The notes beneath the pieces were generated by a model. The model was not told where the DNA came from, ran no database searches, and was given only the letters and a program-made list of their open reading frames with translations. DNA of 64,000 nucleotides from the NCBI GenBank assembly GCA_050015675.1, contig JBEKAY010000002.1, positions 1-64,000 of the forward strand, given 5' to 3'. Below are positions 51,869-62,363 of the stretch, piece by piece; the first letter of the stretch is position 1; the number at the start of each line of letters is the position of its first letter. The DNA is from Fen-1298 sp050015675 (GTDB lineage Bacteria > Bacteroidota > Ignavibacteria > UBA10030). The translations under genes and the position numbers were made by a program.

Positions 51869-54184
51869 ATGACTGATAAAAAATTTAGTTCTGAAAAAAT
51901 GGAGCGGTACTTCAATGATCCCGAGTATCGACATGGAAACATGAAACTCAACAAACGATATTTTAACCGGAAGCATTTAATTCTTTTCAGCAGCATTTTT
52001 GTTGTTATAGTATTGCTCACTTGGTACTCCGTATATATTTTAAATGGATTGCCAACTCTCGAGCAGTTGGAAAATCCAAAACCTGAACTTGCAACTAAAA
52101 TTTATTCCGCCGACGGCGAAGTGCTGGATCAGTTTGCATACAAAAACCGTACGCGCGTTTCGCTCAACAGACTTCCATCGGGACTAATCAAAGGGCTTAT
52201 CGCCACCGAGGACAAAGATTTCTACAACCATTGGGGCGTTAACTTGCCACGTTTCATTCGGCAAATGGTGATTAATGTCGTTACATTTCGCCAGGCGGGC
52301 GCCAGCACAATCACACAACAGCTTGCACGGAATCTTTACAAACTCCAGATTAGACACGAAACGATGTTTGATAAGATCACACGGAAAATCCGCGAGTTTT
52401 TCACATCAGTGCAGATCGAGCGGCGTTTTACAAAGAATGAAATTATGGAGTTCTATTTGAATGTTGCTTACTTCGGCAAGAACGCCTACGGCATCGAATC
52501 TGCTGCGCAGACGTATTTCGGCAAGCCCGCTGCTGAATTGACACCTCCGGAATACACATTGCTTATCGGAATGCTCAAAGGGCCAAGTTACTACGACCCC
52601 TTTTTGCATGCCGATCGTGCATTCGAACGCCGCGATGTTGTGATTTACCAGATGGTAAAAGAAGGATTGTTCACCGAAGAGACAGCACGGCAAGTGCGTG
52701 CTGATTCTTTGGATTTGAAATCGGCCGAATCAGAATTTCGCTCCGGCATTGCACCGCACTTTGTAGAATGGATTCGCCAGCAGCTTCTAAAAAAAGCCGA
52801 GGCGCACGGCTATGATATTTATCGCGACGGCTTGCGTATATATACTTCGCTCGACAGCCGGATGCAACGGTACGCCATCTCGGCTATCGAAGAACATTTG
52901 AAGGATTACCAACAAAAGTTTGATGCGACATGGAATTGGAAAGAACATCCTGACATCATGAATGATGTCATCAGCAAAGCAATTCGGGAAGATGAATCGT
53001 ATAGTAAATCGCGCAACCCCAATATGCAGGACAGTATTCGTAAAGAACTTCGCAACAACCGCAACTTTATCGATTCGGTTCTGAAAGCTGCTCAGACGAT
53101 CGAAGTCGGTTTTGTTGTCATTGATCCGCATAACGGAAAAATTAAGGCGATGGTAGGCGGACGCAACTATCGTACATTTAAGTACGGACTGAACCACGTT
53201 ACGCAGATTCACCGTCAGCCAGGATCTGCATTCAAACCATTTGTCTACACTGTTGCGCTGGATAACGGATATCCGGTATGTTATGAAGTGTTGAATCAAC
53301 CTGTTACTATACCAATGCCTGATGGAACTCGCTGGACGCCGGAAAATTTTGAGAGAGATATCGGCGGGAGGTATACACTGCGCGAGGCGCTGAAACATTC
53401 TGTTAATCTCGTAACTGTTCGTGTTATTTTAGAGATTGCCCCCCCAGCGCAAGTTTCGGTGTATGCACATCGAATGGGTATTACGTCGCCCATACCTGCA
53501 TACGAATCTCTTGCACTTGGCACTGCGGAAGTTACTCCGTTGGAGTTGACATCAGCGTATGGTGTGTATGACAACGAAGGCGTTCTTGTTTCACCTATCG
53601 CAATTACGCGCATTGAGGACAATGATGGTAATGTGATTGAAGAAAATTATCCAGACAAAAAGGAAGTTCTGAGCAAAGAAACTGCATACTTGATGACAGA
53701 CTTACTAAAGGGTGTTGTGAATGGAGGAACTGCAACAACTGCCGTACGCTCTTTCTTCAGTGGTGTGTGCGCAGGCAAGACTGGAACAACAAACGATTAT
53801 GCCGACGCATGGTTTGTTGGTTTCACTCCTCAATTAGTTGCTGGGGCGTGGGTTGGTTTCGACGATGCGCGCATTCGCTTCATAAGTTCGGATGGTCAAG
53901 GTGGCAAGGCAGCAGCACCAATTTTCGGATTATTTATGCAGAAGACTTATGAAGACCCTGATATCGGATTGACGCAGGAAGTTTTTGTTCAACCGGAAGG
54001 CATCGTTACAGACACGATTTGTGCTGATACGAAGAAAAAAGCGCGCGAGTGGTGTCCGATCAAGACGACAGAAATTTTCAATGCTAAATATCCAATTGGA
54101 TTGTGCGACAAACATACCAGCGTAGATTGGAATCAAGGCAAAGAAGGCGAAGATACTCGAAAGAAAAGCAAGATAAATTGGTAG
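51869..54184 (+). CDS. Class A penicillin-binding protein (PBP1A)
   Basis: 771 residues. One membrane anchor (about 37-58), glycosyltransferase GT51 domain with catalytic E114 (ATEDKDFYNHWG) and GASTITQQLARN, then a transpeptidase with S453 (GSAFKPF), SVN and KTGTT near residue 636. It polymerises and crosslinks peptidoglycan in the periplasm. Its C-terminus has a Lys-rich tail and no further domains. Confidence 0.96.
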   Translation: MTDKKFSSEKMERYFNDPEYRHGNMKLNKRYFNRKHLILFSSIFVVIVLLTWYSVYILNGLPTLEQLENPKPELATKIYSADGEVLDQFAYKNRTRVSLNRLPSGLIKGLIATEDKDFYNHWGVNLPRFIRQMVINVVTFRQAGASTITQQLARNLYKLQIRHETMFDKITRKIREFFTSVQIERRFTKNEIMEFYLNVAYFGKNAYGIESAAQTYFGKPAAELTPPEYTLLIGMLKGPSYYDPFLHADRAFERRDVVIYQMVKEGLFTEETARQVRADSLDLKSAESEFRSGIAPHFVEWIRQQLLKKAEAHGYDIYRDGLRIYTSLDSRMQRYAISAIEEHLKDYQQKFDATWNWKEHPDIMNDVISKAIREDESYSKSRNPNMQDSIRKELRNNRNFIDSVLKAAQTIEVGFVVIDPHNGKIKAMVGGRNYRTFKYGLNHVTQIHRQPGSAFKPFVYTVALDNGYPVCYEVLNQPVTIPMPDGTRWTPENFERDIGGRYTLREALKHSVNLVTVRVILEIAPPAQVSVYAHRMGITSPIPAYESLALGTAEVTPLELTSAYGVYDNEGVLVSPIAITRIEDNDGNVIEENYPDKKEVLSKETAYLMTDLLKGVVNGGTATTAVRSFFSGVCAGKTGTTNDYADAWFVGFTPQLVAGAWVGFDDARIRFISSDGQGGKAAAPIFGLFMQKTYEDPDIGLTQEVFVQPEGIVTDTICADTKKKAREWCPIKTTEIFNAKYPIGLCDKHTSVDWNQGKEGEDTRKKSKINW

Positions 54185-54348
54185 ATGGAAGAGCGTGGTA
54201 CATATCTGAATTCTACCATTTGCTCCCACCCTGAGAGCACTTAGACATCCAAAAGAGAACGTCCTCTTTCCCTTCGCTTATTATCAAACTACTCTATAAT
54301 GAATGCTGTGGCGTAAAAGTAATTAACTTTGCGGAAAAGATAATGTGC

Positions 54349-55443
54349 TTATTTCCGAAGTATTTCTTTCACGGCTTTTTCAATAAGCATCGGAGTTACA
54401 TCTTCAACTACTTTTACTTCTCCAATTTTTATCGGCAATACGAAACGTAGTTTAGTGCCAATGTGTTTCTTGTCGCGTCCTATTGCGCTTACAATGTCGG
54501 CAATTTTCAATGAGGTAAGTTTCATCTTCATTGGTACGCGGCGTATTAATGTAACAATACGCTTGTAGGAATCTGCATCTAATAATTTCATTTCTTTGGC
54601 GATAAAGCTTTCAGCTATCATTCCGAGCAAAACCGCTTCACCATGCTTCATCAATTTGTAATGCCCAGCGAATTCCAGCCCGTGACCAATTGTGTGCCCG
54701 CAATTAAGAATGATACGGATGCCGGATTCTTTCTCATCCTGCGATACAACTTCTGCCTTGATTGCCGCGCACTGTGCCTGCACATATATTATTGCTTCAG
54801 CATCGAGCCGCAGAATTTTTTCCAAATGCGATTCAAGAAATTCAAACAACTCAGCATTTTGGATAACACCATACTTTAACACTTCACCCAGCCCGCAGAG
54901 AACCTCACGCGGTGGCAAAGTCTTGAGATAGTTTGTATCCACCCATACAAATGCCGGCTGGTGAAAAGCGCCAATCATATTTTTCCCCAGCGGATGATTG
55001 ACGCCAACTTTTCCACCGATGGAGCTATCAACCTGAGCAAGCAATGTTGTCGGTACTTGCACCACTCTAATGCCTCGCTGGTACGTTGCCGCAACAAATC
55101 CGGCAAGATCACCAATCACACCACCGCCTAAAGCAATAACAGTTGAGTTGCGTGGAATTCTTTTCTTCAACATTTCAGTATAAATGGCGTTTGCACGATG
55201 GAGACTTTTCTGCTTTTCCCCCGATGGAAAAATAATAGTCGTCAGTTGAAATTTATAGTGCAGAAGATTTCGTAGAAGAGTCTGAAGATGATACGATTTT
55301 ACATTCCTATCGGTAATGAGAACAAGAGAATCAGGAATTCCATGCTGACGGCATGTCGGTGCGAACGATGAAACCATGTCCTCACCTGCATAAATAGGAT
55401 ATGAGCGTTCGCCAAGCATAACATCAATTTGCCGTCTGATCAT
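54349..55443 (-). CDS. aroB: 3-dehydroquinate synthase
   Basis: 364 residues from ATG 55443, 4 bases after the aroK stop and behind AAGG. GGGVIGDLAGFVAATYQRG and TTLLAQVDSSIGGK define NAD and substrate sites. The zinc ligands are in NCGHTIGHGLE and KHGEAV. Second step of the shikimate pathway. Paired with aroK as in many bacteria. Confidence 0.96.
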   Translation of the reverse strand: MIRRQIDVMLGERSYPIYAGEDMVSSFAPTCRQHGIPDSLVLITDRNVKSYHLQTLLRNLLHYKFQLTTIIFPSGEKQKSLHRANAIYTEMLKKRIPRNSTVIALGGGVIGDLAGFVAATYQRGIRVVQVPTTLLAQVDSSIGGKVGVNHPLGKNMIGAFHQPAFVWVDTNYLKTLPPREVLCGLGEVLKYGVIQNAELFEFLESHLEKILRLDAEAIIYVQAQCAAIKAEVVSQDEKESGIRIILNCGHTIGHGLEFAGHYKLMKHGEAVLLGMIAESFIAKEMKLLDADSYKRIVTLIRRVPMKMKLTSLKIADIVSAIGRDKKHIGTKLRFVLPIKIGEVKVVEDVTPMLIEKAVKEILRK

Positions 55444-55447
55444 ACCT

Positions 55448-56017
55448 TTATTCCTTATCAATGATGAAGTGAATGTTTTTCATAATGGCATCCACCGTAG
55501 CTCCCACGCGCATATTGTCGGCGGTAATTACAACATTGGCGCGCGCATAAAATTGTTCACGGTGGTTCATGAGATCAAGCACTCGATTCTTCAACTCCGG
55601 CGGCGAGAGTTGGTTGCCGTGTTTGTCCTTCAGCATCGGACGGTCGCTCCGGTACTGCACGCGCTCTATAATTTCTTCCAGTGAGAGTTTGAGATAAACG
55701 AGAATTCCTTTCTGTAATACAAGCTGGCAGTTCTCTTCGTTAGCGATTGTGCCGCCGCCAAGTGAAATGACACAATGATTGAGTTCGGTCAATTCTAGTA
55801 AAGCGTCTCGTTCCAAAGCGCGGAATACTTGCTCGCCTTCTGAATCAAATATTTCCGCCACCTGCTTCTTTGTTTTTTGTTCGATATACTGATCGACATC
55901 AAGATATTCATACCCAAGAGTATTGGCGAGAATAGGGCCGATAGTGCTCTTCCCGCTTCCCATAAATCCCGTGAGGAAGATAAGCGATCTTTTATGTCCG
56001 TGTTTTGAATCTTTCAT
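55448..56017 (-). CDS. aroK: Shikimate kinase
   Basis: 189 residues. P-loop GFMGSGKS at 17-24, DVDQYIEQ, FRALERDALLEL and SLGGGTI are the shikimate-binding elements. ATP-dependent phosphorylation of shikimate. It lies just downstream of the ppiD terminator and so should have its own promoter or rely on read-through. Confidence 0.95.
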   Translation of the reverse strand: MKDSKHGHKRSLIFLTGFMGSGKSTIGPILANTLGYEYLDVDQYIEQKTKKQVAEIFDSEGEQVFRALERDALLELTELNHCVISLGGGTIANEENCQLVLQKGILVYLKLSLEEIIERVQYRSDRPMLKDKHGNQLSPPELKNRVLDLMNHREQFYARANVVITADNMRVGATVDAIMKNIHFIIDKE

Positions 56018-56027
56018 GGTCCGCGTT

Positions 56028-56061
56028 AAAAAAAAGGCGTCTCGATAAATCGGGACGCCTT
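56028..56061 (-). terminator. Strong rho-independent terminator after the ppiD-like gene
   Basis: Read leftward: AAGGCGTC, loop region with CGATTTATCG, GACGCC, then a run of eight T. The stem is at least 8 bp with an A-T tail, located 20 bases after the ppiD-like stop. It separates that gene from aroK-aroB. Confidence 0.85.
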
Positions 56062-56080
56062 AATTAAACAAGCGTAAATT

Positions 56081-58192
56081 TTATCGGAAGTATTTATCTC
56101 GATGATCAACAATGTCTGCCTTCTCGCGCAACGCTGTTTGCCAATCCGTTAATTCTCGTTGACGCTTTTCCTGTAGGAGTTGTGTGCGAAGTGATTCACG
56201 CTCTATGCTGTACTTTGCGGTATCCAATTCTGTTTTCGACAACAATTTTATAATATAGTAACCGAGATTGCCCTCAAACGGTTTTGACAACTCACCGGGT
56301 TTCATCGCAAGCGCGGTGCCAATAAATTTTAGATCGCGCCCAACGTTGGCTGGACCATCGATTGGTTTGAATGAACCAGTTGTTTGTGCTGTTACATTCG
56401 GATTGGATTGCGCTGCGGCAATTAAGTCGCTTGAAGAAGTCAGCGTTTTGTAAAACATATCCACATCAGGGCGAATCTTCGCCAGTTTCTTCTCTTTTAG
56501 CGCTAACGTACGAACAACACCTTTCACTTCATCGAGTGGACGGATGCCTTCTTCCCGGATGTTCGATACTTTAATTACAATCACACCGTTTCGTACATAA
56601 ATAGGATCGGCAATTGCTCCAACTTTATTGCTGAATGCAAAACCGGTTATCGCATCATTAAGGCCGATGCCGGGAATCGATCCAGTTCTTGTGAACTCCT
56701 GCGTTTCCTGTACCATAAATTTACTGTTCTCAGCAGCTTTCTCAAATCCTTCATCCTTCGCTAAAACACCAAAGTCCTGCGCCTGCTGGAATGCGGCATC
56801 TGTTGTTTGCGTGCTTGCTTTAACTTTCATGGCAAGATCAAGAATTTTTACTTCGCGTTTGTCTTTGCCGGTTACTTTAATAACGTGCCAGCCAAATTGC
56901 GTGCGCACCGGGCCCACGATATCGCCTACTTGCGCCTTAAATGCTGCCTCAGCAAATGGTTTCACCCAGCGATCTTTTGACGCCCAGCCAAGCTCGCCGC
57001 CTTGTATCGCGGTACCGTAATCCTGACTATTTTCGCGAGCAAGTTTTGCAAAATCGGCACCGGGACGCGCTTGCGCCAGAAGCGAACGTGCTTTCTGAAT
57101 CGCCTTCACACTATCCGGACCAGAAACCAAGTTCAACAGGATGTGACTGGCTTTGACAAACTCTGTTGTTCCTTGCCGCTGGTCGAGAATTTTGATGATG
57201 TGAATACCATCGTTGTCATGGATCGGACCGACAATGTCGCCTTTTTTTGCAGAAAAAATTGCACTTTCTCTTTTTTGGCTTAACTCGCCGTGCTTGAAAA
57301 ATGCTTCGGTAGAAGGAACTTCAGAATATGTTTTTACAAGATCGGCAAAATCCATAGCACCAGATGTTGCTTGCTCCAGCAAATGCTTTATTTCTGTTTC
57401 TACAGCCGCCGAATCTTCTGAAGAGGCATTCTGGTTGAAGAGAACATATTTGACTTTCCGCGCGGCTTTCGCTTGGAAGTCAGCGGCGTGGGAATCGTAC
57501 TGCTTCTTCATATCATCATCTGACACGGTTACGGCGGATTCCGGTACAAGCCGATTGATATCAAACAAAACGTAGGCTGCATCCATCGTCATGTTGCGAT
57601 CGATGAAGCGCTGCTTCAATTCACCTTCGCTCACATTGACGTTTGCCAGCAGAAGGCTTTGCAGTTTCCGGCGTTTCTGCTCTTGACGAATCATTTCTTC
57701 CGCTTGAATCAATGCAGATTTATTTTGCGGCTCCATCATTGCCTGTTGGTATGCATCCCGGTGGAACGTTCCAACGGAATCTTTAAATTGTTGCGCTAAA
57801 AATTCTGGTGGATTCGATCCCATAATAATATCACGAATTTCTTGATCTGTTACCGTAATACCCAGGCGATCAATTTCTTGTTCGATCAGCATTTCATCGA
57901 CCAGTTGATTCCATACTTGTGAACGAATCTGACGTTCGGTTTCTTCGTCGATGTCGCTGCCTTGTTGTTTCTTTTGGTTTTCAGCTGTTCGCCGAACCAA
58001 TTCGCTGAACTGTTTGTAGCTCACTTCTTTGCCGTTCACTTTACCGAGCACTTCACCAGTGCCGCCGCCGCGTCCCCTGCGTCCAGTGAGGTCAAGTCCC
58101 CAATCGAAGATAATCAAGACTATAAAGATGACTGCCGCACCGGCAATAATAAATTTTGGAGACTTCTCACGTATATCATTCAATACAGCCAT
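56081..58192 (-). CDS. PpiD/SurA-like membrane-anchored peptidyl-prolyl isomerase
   Basis: 703 residues. One N-terminal membrane helix (about 13-32), a SurA_N-like chaperone region (about 38-230) and two parvulin domains (about 240-460), the second with WASKDRWVKPFAEAAF and GWHVIKVTG. A third PPIC-like segment follows. It should help outer-membrane and secreted proteins fold in the periplasm. Divergent from secD. Confidence 0.9.
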   Translation of the reverse strand: MAVLNDIREKSPKFIIAGAAVIFIVLIIFDWGLDLTGRRGRGGGTGEVLGKVNGKEVSYKQFSELVRRTAENQKKQQGSDIDEETERQIRSQVWNQLVDEMLIEQEIDRLGITVTDQEIRDIIMGSNPPEFLAQQFKDSVGTFHRDAYQQAMMEPQNKSALIQAEEMIRQEQKRRKLQSLLLANVNVSEGELKQRFIDRNMTMDAAYVLFDINRLVPESAVTVSDDDMKKQYDSHAADFQAKAARKVKYVLFNQNASSEDSAAVETEIKHLLEQATSGAMDFADLVKTYSEVPSTEAFFKHGELSQKRESAIFSAKKGDIVGPIHDNDGIHIIKILDQRQGTTEFVKASHILLNLVSGPDSVKAIQKARSLLAQARPGADFAKLARENSQDYGTAIQGGELGWASKDRWVKPFAEAAFKAQVGDIVGPVRTQFGWHVIKVTGKDKREVKILDLAMKVKASTQTTDAAFQQAQDFGVLAKDEGFEKAAENSKFMVQETQEFTRTGSIPGIGLNDAITGFAFSNKVGAIADPIYVRNGVIVIKVSNIREEGIRPLDEVKGVVRTLALKEKKLAKIRPDVDMFYKTLTSSSDLIAAAQSNPNVTAQTTGSFKPIDGPANVGRDLKFIGTALAMKPGELSKPFEGNLGYYIIKLLSKTELDTAKYSIERESLRTQLLQEKRQRELTDWQTALREKADIVDHRDKYFR

Positions 58193-58355
58193 GTCAGAAC
58201 AACTCCTCTTTACTTAATCGAGACTTGAACTTGCTTTTTTTTGTTTATAAATATAGCCGACAATCGCTTGATATGCAACGACTTTCTTGTTGACTTTGTT
58301 GGCATATCAGGTTATATTTTTCAACGAAAATTTATTCACGACTGTAGTTTTCATA

Positions 58356-58390
58356 CAAAGCGCGAAGGATGTTTCATCGCGCTTTGTTTC
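58356..58390 (+). promoter_or_regulatory. 10-bp hairpin in the secD leader
   Basis: CAAAGCGCGA (58356-58365), 11-base loop, TCGCGCTTTG (58377-58386), then TTTCTTCGTTT. A strong perfect stem with a T-rich but interrupted tail, 43 bases before the secD GTG. It may terminate leftover transcription or attenuate secD. It lies in the 236-base divergent gap with ppiD. Confidence 0.6.
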
Positions 58391-58428
58391 TTCGTTTATC
58401 ACCAACGTTATAAGTGTGGAGACAATTT

Positions 58429-60315
58429 GTGAGAAATCAGCTGACTCGAATTATTATCACCGCCTGTTTTGTCGTCCTTGCGGTTTATTTTCTTTGGCCG
58501 ACCATACAAGACTATAACTATCGCAAACAACTCAGCAAGCTTTCAGGGCAGGACAGCATCGCGTATGCAGAAAAACATCACGACGACATGCTGGATGCAA
58601 AGCTGAAACGAATGAAGCTCGGCTTGGATTTACAGGGCGGAATGCGCGTTGTGCTGGAAGTGGACATCATTCAATTGTTGGATGATATAGCAAAGAATAA
58701 AGATGACAACTTCCGGGCAATTATTAAAGAAGTGCGGAGTGAAATCGCAGCAAACGATATTTCGATTATTCCTATCTTTGCTAAAAAATTCCAGGATCGT
58801 GGTATAAGAATGAGCCGGTACTATGGCAGCATCAGGGATGATGACGCCAAAGTGACAAGCATGTTGGAGGATGAATCCGGCAAAGCAGTTGATCGCGTAA
58901 CGGAAACTGTTAATAACCGTGTAAATCAGTACGGTGTTTCCGAGCCATCAATTCAGAAACAAGGCGGGCGCCGTGTCATCGTTGAACTACCTGGCGTGAA
59001 AGATGAAACCGGGGTACGCCAGTTGTTGCAGGAGACGGCAAGGTTAGAATTCAGAATGTTAAAGGACCCGCAAATATCTTATAAGGTGATGGAATCTATC
59101 GATAAATTCCTTACCGGCAAATTAGAAACCGATACAACTGCGCCATCAGCGGCATCCGCAGAAAAAAAGAAAGAACCGGCGAAGCGTAAAGATGCTCTTT
59201 CCGAATTAACCGGGGGTGCGACGGTACCTGAAACGGATACGACGAAGGAAGCGCAATTTATGCGCGATCATCCGTTCTTTATGTATGTAAAACCAGACCA
59301 GCGCGGTTCCGGTGAAGGATATGTTGCTGAAAAAGATAAAGATCGCGTTGTTCGGCTGCTCGATCGGCCGGAAGTTCAACAGATTATTCCGTTCGATTTT
59401 GAATTTCTCTGGTCTGCAAGAGCCCAAACATTTCAAAATGGGCAAAAGTTTTATCTTTTATATGCTGTGAAAAAGACACCCGAGCTTACAGGTGGTGTTA
59501 TTACCAATGCGCAATCGAGTGTAGATCCGGAAGACAATCGCCCTGTCGTGAATATGGAAATGAACAGCGAAGGATCACGAGATTGGGCTCGCATCACGGG
59601 CGCTAATATCGGCAAACGAGTCGCCATCATCATGGACAAAGGAATATTTTCGGCACCGGTTGTGCAGGCAAAAATCACCGGCGGCCGTTCACGCATTACT
59701 GGAATGGAATCTCCAAATGAAGCACGGCTATTGGAAATTGTGCTTAAGGCAGGCGCGTTGCCGGCACCGGTATCCATCATTGAGCAGCGTTCTATTGGAC
59801 CATCGCTCGGCGAAGATTCAATACGTGCCGGCCTTACATCAATTTTGATTTCTTTCATTCTCATAGTCCTCTTTATGGTTGTGTATTATCATTCAGCGGG
59901 TGCCGTAGCCGACTTCGCTTTATTCTTCAACATTTTGTTCATACTCGGTGTTATGGCAAGCTTCGGTGCAACACTCACCCTCCCCGGTATTGCAGGCATT
60001 GTGTTAACCATCGGTATGGCAGTAGATGCAAACGTTCTTGTGGATGAACGTGTACGAGAAGAATTGGTGACTGGAAAAACCTTACGTGCAGCAATTGATA
60101 CTGGATATTCTAAGGCGTTCACTGCCATTTTTGACGGCCACGTTACTTCATTTCTGACAGGTATTGTACTATATCAATTTGGCTCAAGCGGGGTGCAGGG
60201 ATTTGCGCTCACGCTGATGATTGGCTTGGTCGCAAATCTTTTTAGCGCGATCGTCATCACTCACGTAATTATGAACATCATGTTGGATAATGGATATCAT
60301 CCAAAATTCGGATAA
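58429..60315 (+). CDS. secD: Protein translocase subunit SecD
   Basis: 628 residues from GTG 58429, chosen for the GGAG 7 bases before it (an in-frame GTG at 58414 lacks this). Helix 1 (about 8-25), LGLDLQGGMRVVLEVD, a P1 head with a Lys/Ala-rich insert (about 235-275, KKKEPAKRK), and five C-terminal helices with GMAVDANVLVDERVREE. Uses the proton gradient to help pull proteins through SecYEG. Confidence 0.95.
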   Translation: MRNQLTRIIITACFVVLAVYFLWPTIQDYNYRKQLSKLSGQDSIAYAEKHHDDMLDAKLKRMKLGLDLQGGMRVVLEVDIIQLLDDIAKNKDDNFRAIIKEVRSEIAANDISIIPIFAKKFQDRGIRMSRYYGSIRDDDAKVTSMLEDESGKAVDRVTETVNNRVNQYGVSEPSIQKQGGRRVIVELPGVKDETGVRQLLQETARLEFRMLKDPQISYKVMESIDKFLTGKLETDTTAPSAASAEKKKEPAKRKDALSELTGGATVPETDTTKEAQFMRDHPFFMYVKPDQRGSGEGYVAEKDKDRVVRLLDRPEVQQIIPFDFEFLWSARAQTFQNGQKFYLLYAVKKTPELTGGVITNAQSSVDPEDNRPVVNMEMNSEGSRDWARITGANIGKRVAIIMDKGIFSAPVVQAKITGGRSRITGMESPNEARLLEIVLKAGALPAPVSIIEQRSIGPSLGEDSIRAGLTSILISFILIVLFMVVYYHSAGAVADFALFFNILFILGVMASFGATLTLPGIAGIVLTIGMAVDANVLVDERVREELVTGKTLRAAIDTGYSKAFTAIFDGHVTSFLTGIVLYQFGSSGVQGFALTLMIGLVANLFSAIVITHVIMNIMLDNGYHPKFG

Positions 60316-60355
60316 TCCGTCATTCCACTAAACAAGCAAATGCAAAGGATTTTCA

Positions 60356-61285
60356 ATGCGACTGTTTAAAAAAACGAATATCGATTTCATCGGAAAACGC
60401 TTTTTCTGGTACGTCGTTTCAACCATAATGGTATTGATTGGACTTATTTCCATCTTTTTTAAAGGTATTAACTACGGGATTGATTTCCAGGGTGGAACAG
60501 AAATGATTGTGGCATTCAGCCCCAGTGTAGATATCGGAAATGTGCGTATCGTACTCGATAAAGTAGGGCTCGGTAAAAGCGAAATCAAATCTTACGGTAA
60601 TGAATCAACGCTTTTAATTCGAACAAGCGAACAAGCTGAAGGAACCCTCATCGGCACAAAGATCAGGAATGCATTGACCGATGGATTCCCTGGCAACAAC
60701 ATCGTAACTCTCCGTGAAGACAAAATAGGGCCGAGGATCGGAAAAGAACTCCGAACCAATGCCCTCTTAGCAGTCTTGTGGGCTCTTGCTGCCATCCTCG
60801 TCTATATCGGACTTCGGTTTAAGTTCCGCTATGGTCTTGGAGCAACGATATCGATTTTCCATGATGTTCTAACAACATTTGGCTTTCTTTCCATTGTGCA
60901 AGGATTAATCCCGGGATTGAACCTCGAGATTACTCAGGAAGTCATTGCAGCATTTTTAACACTCATAGGTGTCTCGGTGAACGACACAGTCGTTATCTTT
61001 GACAGAATCAGAGAGAACGAGAAAATTTTCAAGTCTATGTCGTTGGGAGATTTGATGAATAAGAGTTTGAACGAAACACTCAGCAGAACCATTATTACAT
61101 CAGGTACAATTTTTCTGGTGTTGGTGATCCTGTTGATTTTTGGTGGTGAGGTCAACCGTGGATTTGCCTTTACAATGGCATTCGGTATTGTCACTGGAAC
61201 CTACTCATCTATCTATGTGGCGAGCGCATTTGCGCTTGACTGGACCCGGTATCGGAATCGCAAGAAAGCAACAGCCACAACATAA
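60356..61285 (+). CDS. secF: Protein translocase subunit SecF
   Basis: 309 residues, six helices. YGIDFQGGTEMIV, and the conserved GVSVNDTVVIFDRIREN of helix 4-5. Partner of SecD, 40 bases downstream. Ends in a short basic tail. Confidence 0.95.
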   Translation: MRLFKKTNIDFIGKRFFWYVVSTIMVLIGLISIFFKGINYGIDFQGGTEMIVAFSPSVDIGNVRIVLDKVGLGKSEIKSYGNESTLLIRTSEQAEGTLIGTKIRNALTDGFPGNNIVTLREDKIGPRIGKELRTNALLAVLWALAAILVYIGLRFKFRYGLGATISIFHDVLTTFGFLSIVQGLIPGLNLEITQEVIAAFLTLIGVSVNDTVVIFDRIRENEKIFKSMSLGDLMNKSLNETLSRTIITSGTIFLVLVILLIFGGEVNRGFAFTMAFGIVTGTYSSIYVASAFALDWTRYRNRKKATATT

Positions 61286-61312
61286 TTCTCCCTGTTGGCT
61301 GAAAGGGCATCT

Positions 61313-61651
61313 ATGAAATTTAAGACAAAAGAAATCAAGGGTGTCACCGTTGTCGAGTTGGAAGGCAATGTCATGGGCGGTCCGGATGCATCCGCCCTCA
61401 ATGATTTTTTGCATAAACTCATCACCGAAGAAAAGAATCATGTTGTCGTTGATCTGAAGGCGGTCAGTTTTATTAACAGTTCTGGGCTTGGTATGCTAAT
61501 CGGCGGGTTGACAACCATGCGCCACTCCGGCGGCGAGTTGAAGCTTGCACGAGCTTCCAAGAAAGTCGAGAACTTGTTAGAAATGACGAAGCTGTTAAAA
61601 GTGTTTGATCTTCACAAGAACGTGAACAATGCAATCGCGTCCTTCAAGTAA
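61313..61651 (+). CDS. STAS-domain anti-sigma factor antagonist (SpoIIAA-like)
   Basis: 112 residues from ATG 61313, which has AAAGGG upstream; a TTG 18 bases before is in frame but lacks a site. The motif FINSSGLGMLIGG carries the phosphorylatable Ser57. Acts in a partner-switch with a serine kinase, which is not encoded nearby. A GCGCG-type hairpin with no U-tract follows at about 61661-61685. Confidence 0.9.
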   Translation: MKFKTKEIKGVTVVELEGNVMGGPDASALNDFLHKLITEEKNHVVVDLKAVSFINSSGLGMLIGGLTTMRHSGGELKLARASKKVENLLEMTKLLKVFDLHKNVNNAIASFK

Positions 61652-61724
61652 TTGCCGGTGCGCGCGTGTGATAAACACCCGCGCAACCTCGCTTCTCATA
61701 TTCACTTTATCACGCTGAATCTTA

Positions 61725-62363
61725 ATGCCATCTCAACCACTTTTCGTTGCGGTTGCAGGTAATATCGGCGCTGGAAAATCTTCGCTGGCACAATTGCTGG
61801 GTGAACACTTTCAATGGAAACCGTACTTCGAATCTGTGGATGACAATCCTTACCTCTCCGATTTTTACGGTGATATGTCACGCTGGTCGTTTCATCTTCA
61901 AATCTATTTTCTTGCCAACCGCTTCAAGTGTCACAAGGAGATCGTCGAATCGAGCGAGTCAGTAATTCAGGATCGCTCTATTTATGAGGATGCGGAAATA
62001 TTCGCACGTAATTTGTACAACATCGGCAAAATGACAGAACGTGATTACACCAACTACGTCTCGCTCTTTCATGTGATGATGGAATATCTCAAACCGCCCG
62101 ACCTTATGATATACCTTCGTGCAAATGTTGATACATTGGTAAAACAAATTTCAAAACGCGGACGTGATTTCGAACAAGGTATTGAGCGCTCATATCTTGA
62201 AACGCTCAATAAACTCTACGAAGATTGGATTACCCGCTATAAACTTGGCCCGCTTCTTATTATTGAAAGCGACGATCTCGACTTCGTCAACAATAAAACA
62301 GACCTTGACTATATTCTCACAAGTGTAAAAGATCATCTGCCCCAGATGCAGTTGTTTGAATGA
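61725..62363 (+). CDS. Deoxynucleoside kinase
   Basis: 212 residues. P-loop GNIGAGKS (11-18), YFESVDDNPY with the catalytic Glu, and QDRSIYEDAEIFA with the DRS motif. Phosphorylates deoxynucleosides (dA/dG/dC type) in salvage. Stands alone with short spacers. Confidence 0.92.
   Translation: MPSQPLFVAVAGNIGAGKSSLAQLLGEHFQWKPYFESVDDNPYLSDFYGDMSRWSFHLQIYFLANRFKCHKEIVESSESVIQDRSIYEDAEIFARNLYNIGKMTERDYTNYVSLFHVMMEYLKPPDLMIYLRANVDTLVKQISKRGRDFEQGIERSYLETLNKLYEDWITRYKLGPLLIIESDDLDFVNNKTDLDYILTSVKDHLPQMQLFE

Noticed and set aside
52787..53398. 203-codon minus-strand frame inside the PBP1A gene
   Set aside because: Shadow frame opposite the linker/transpeptidase region; no recognisable domain.
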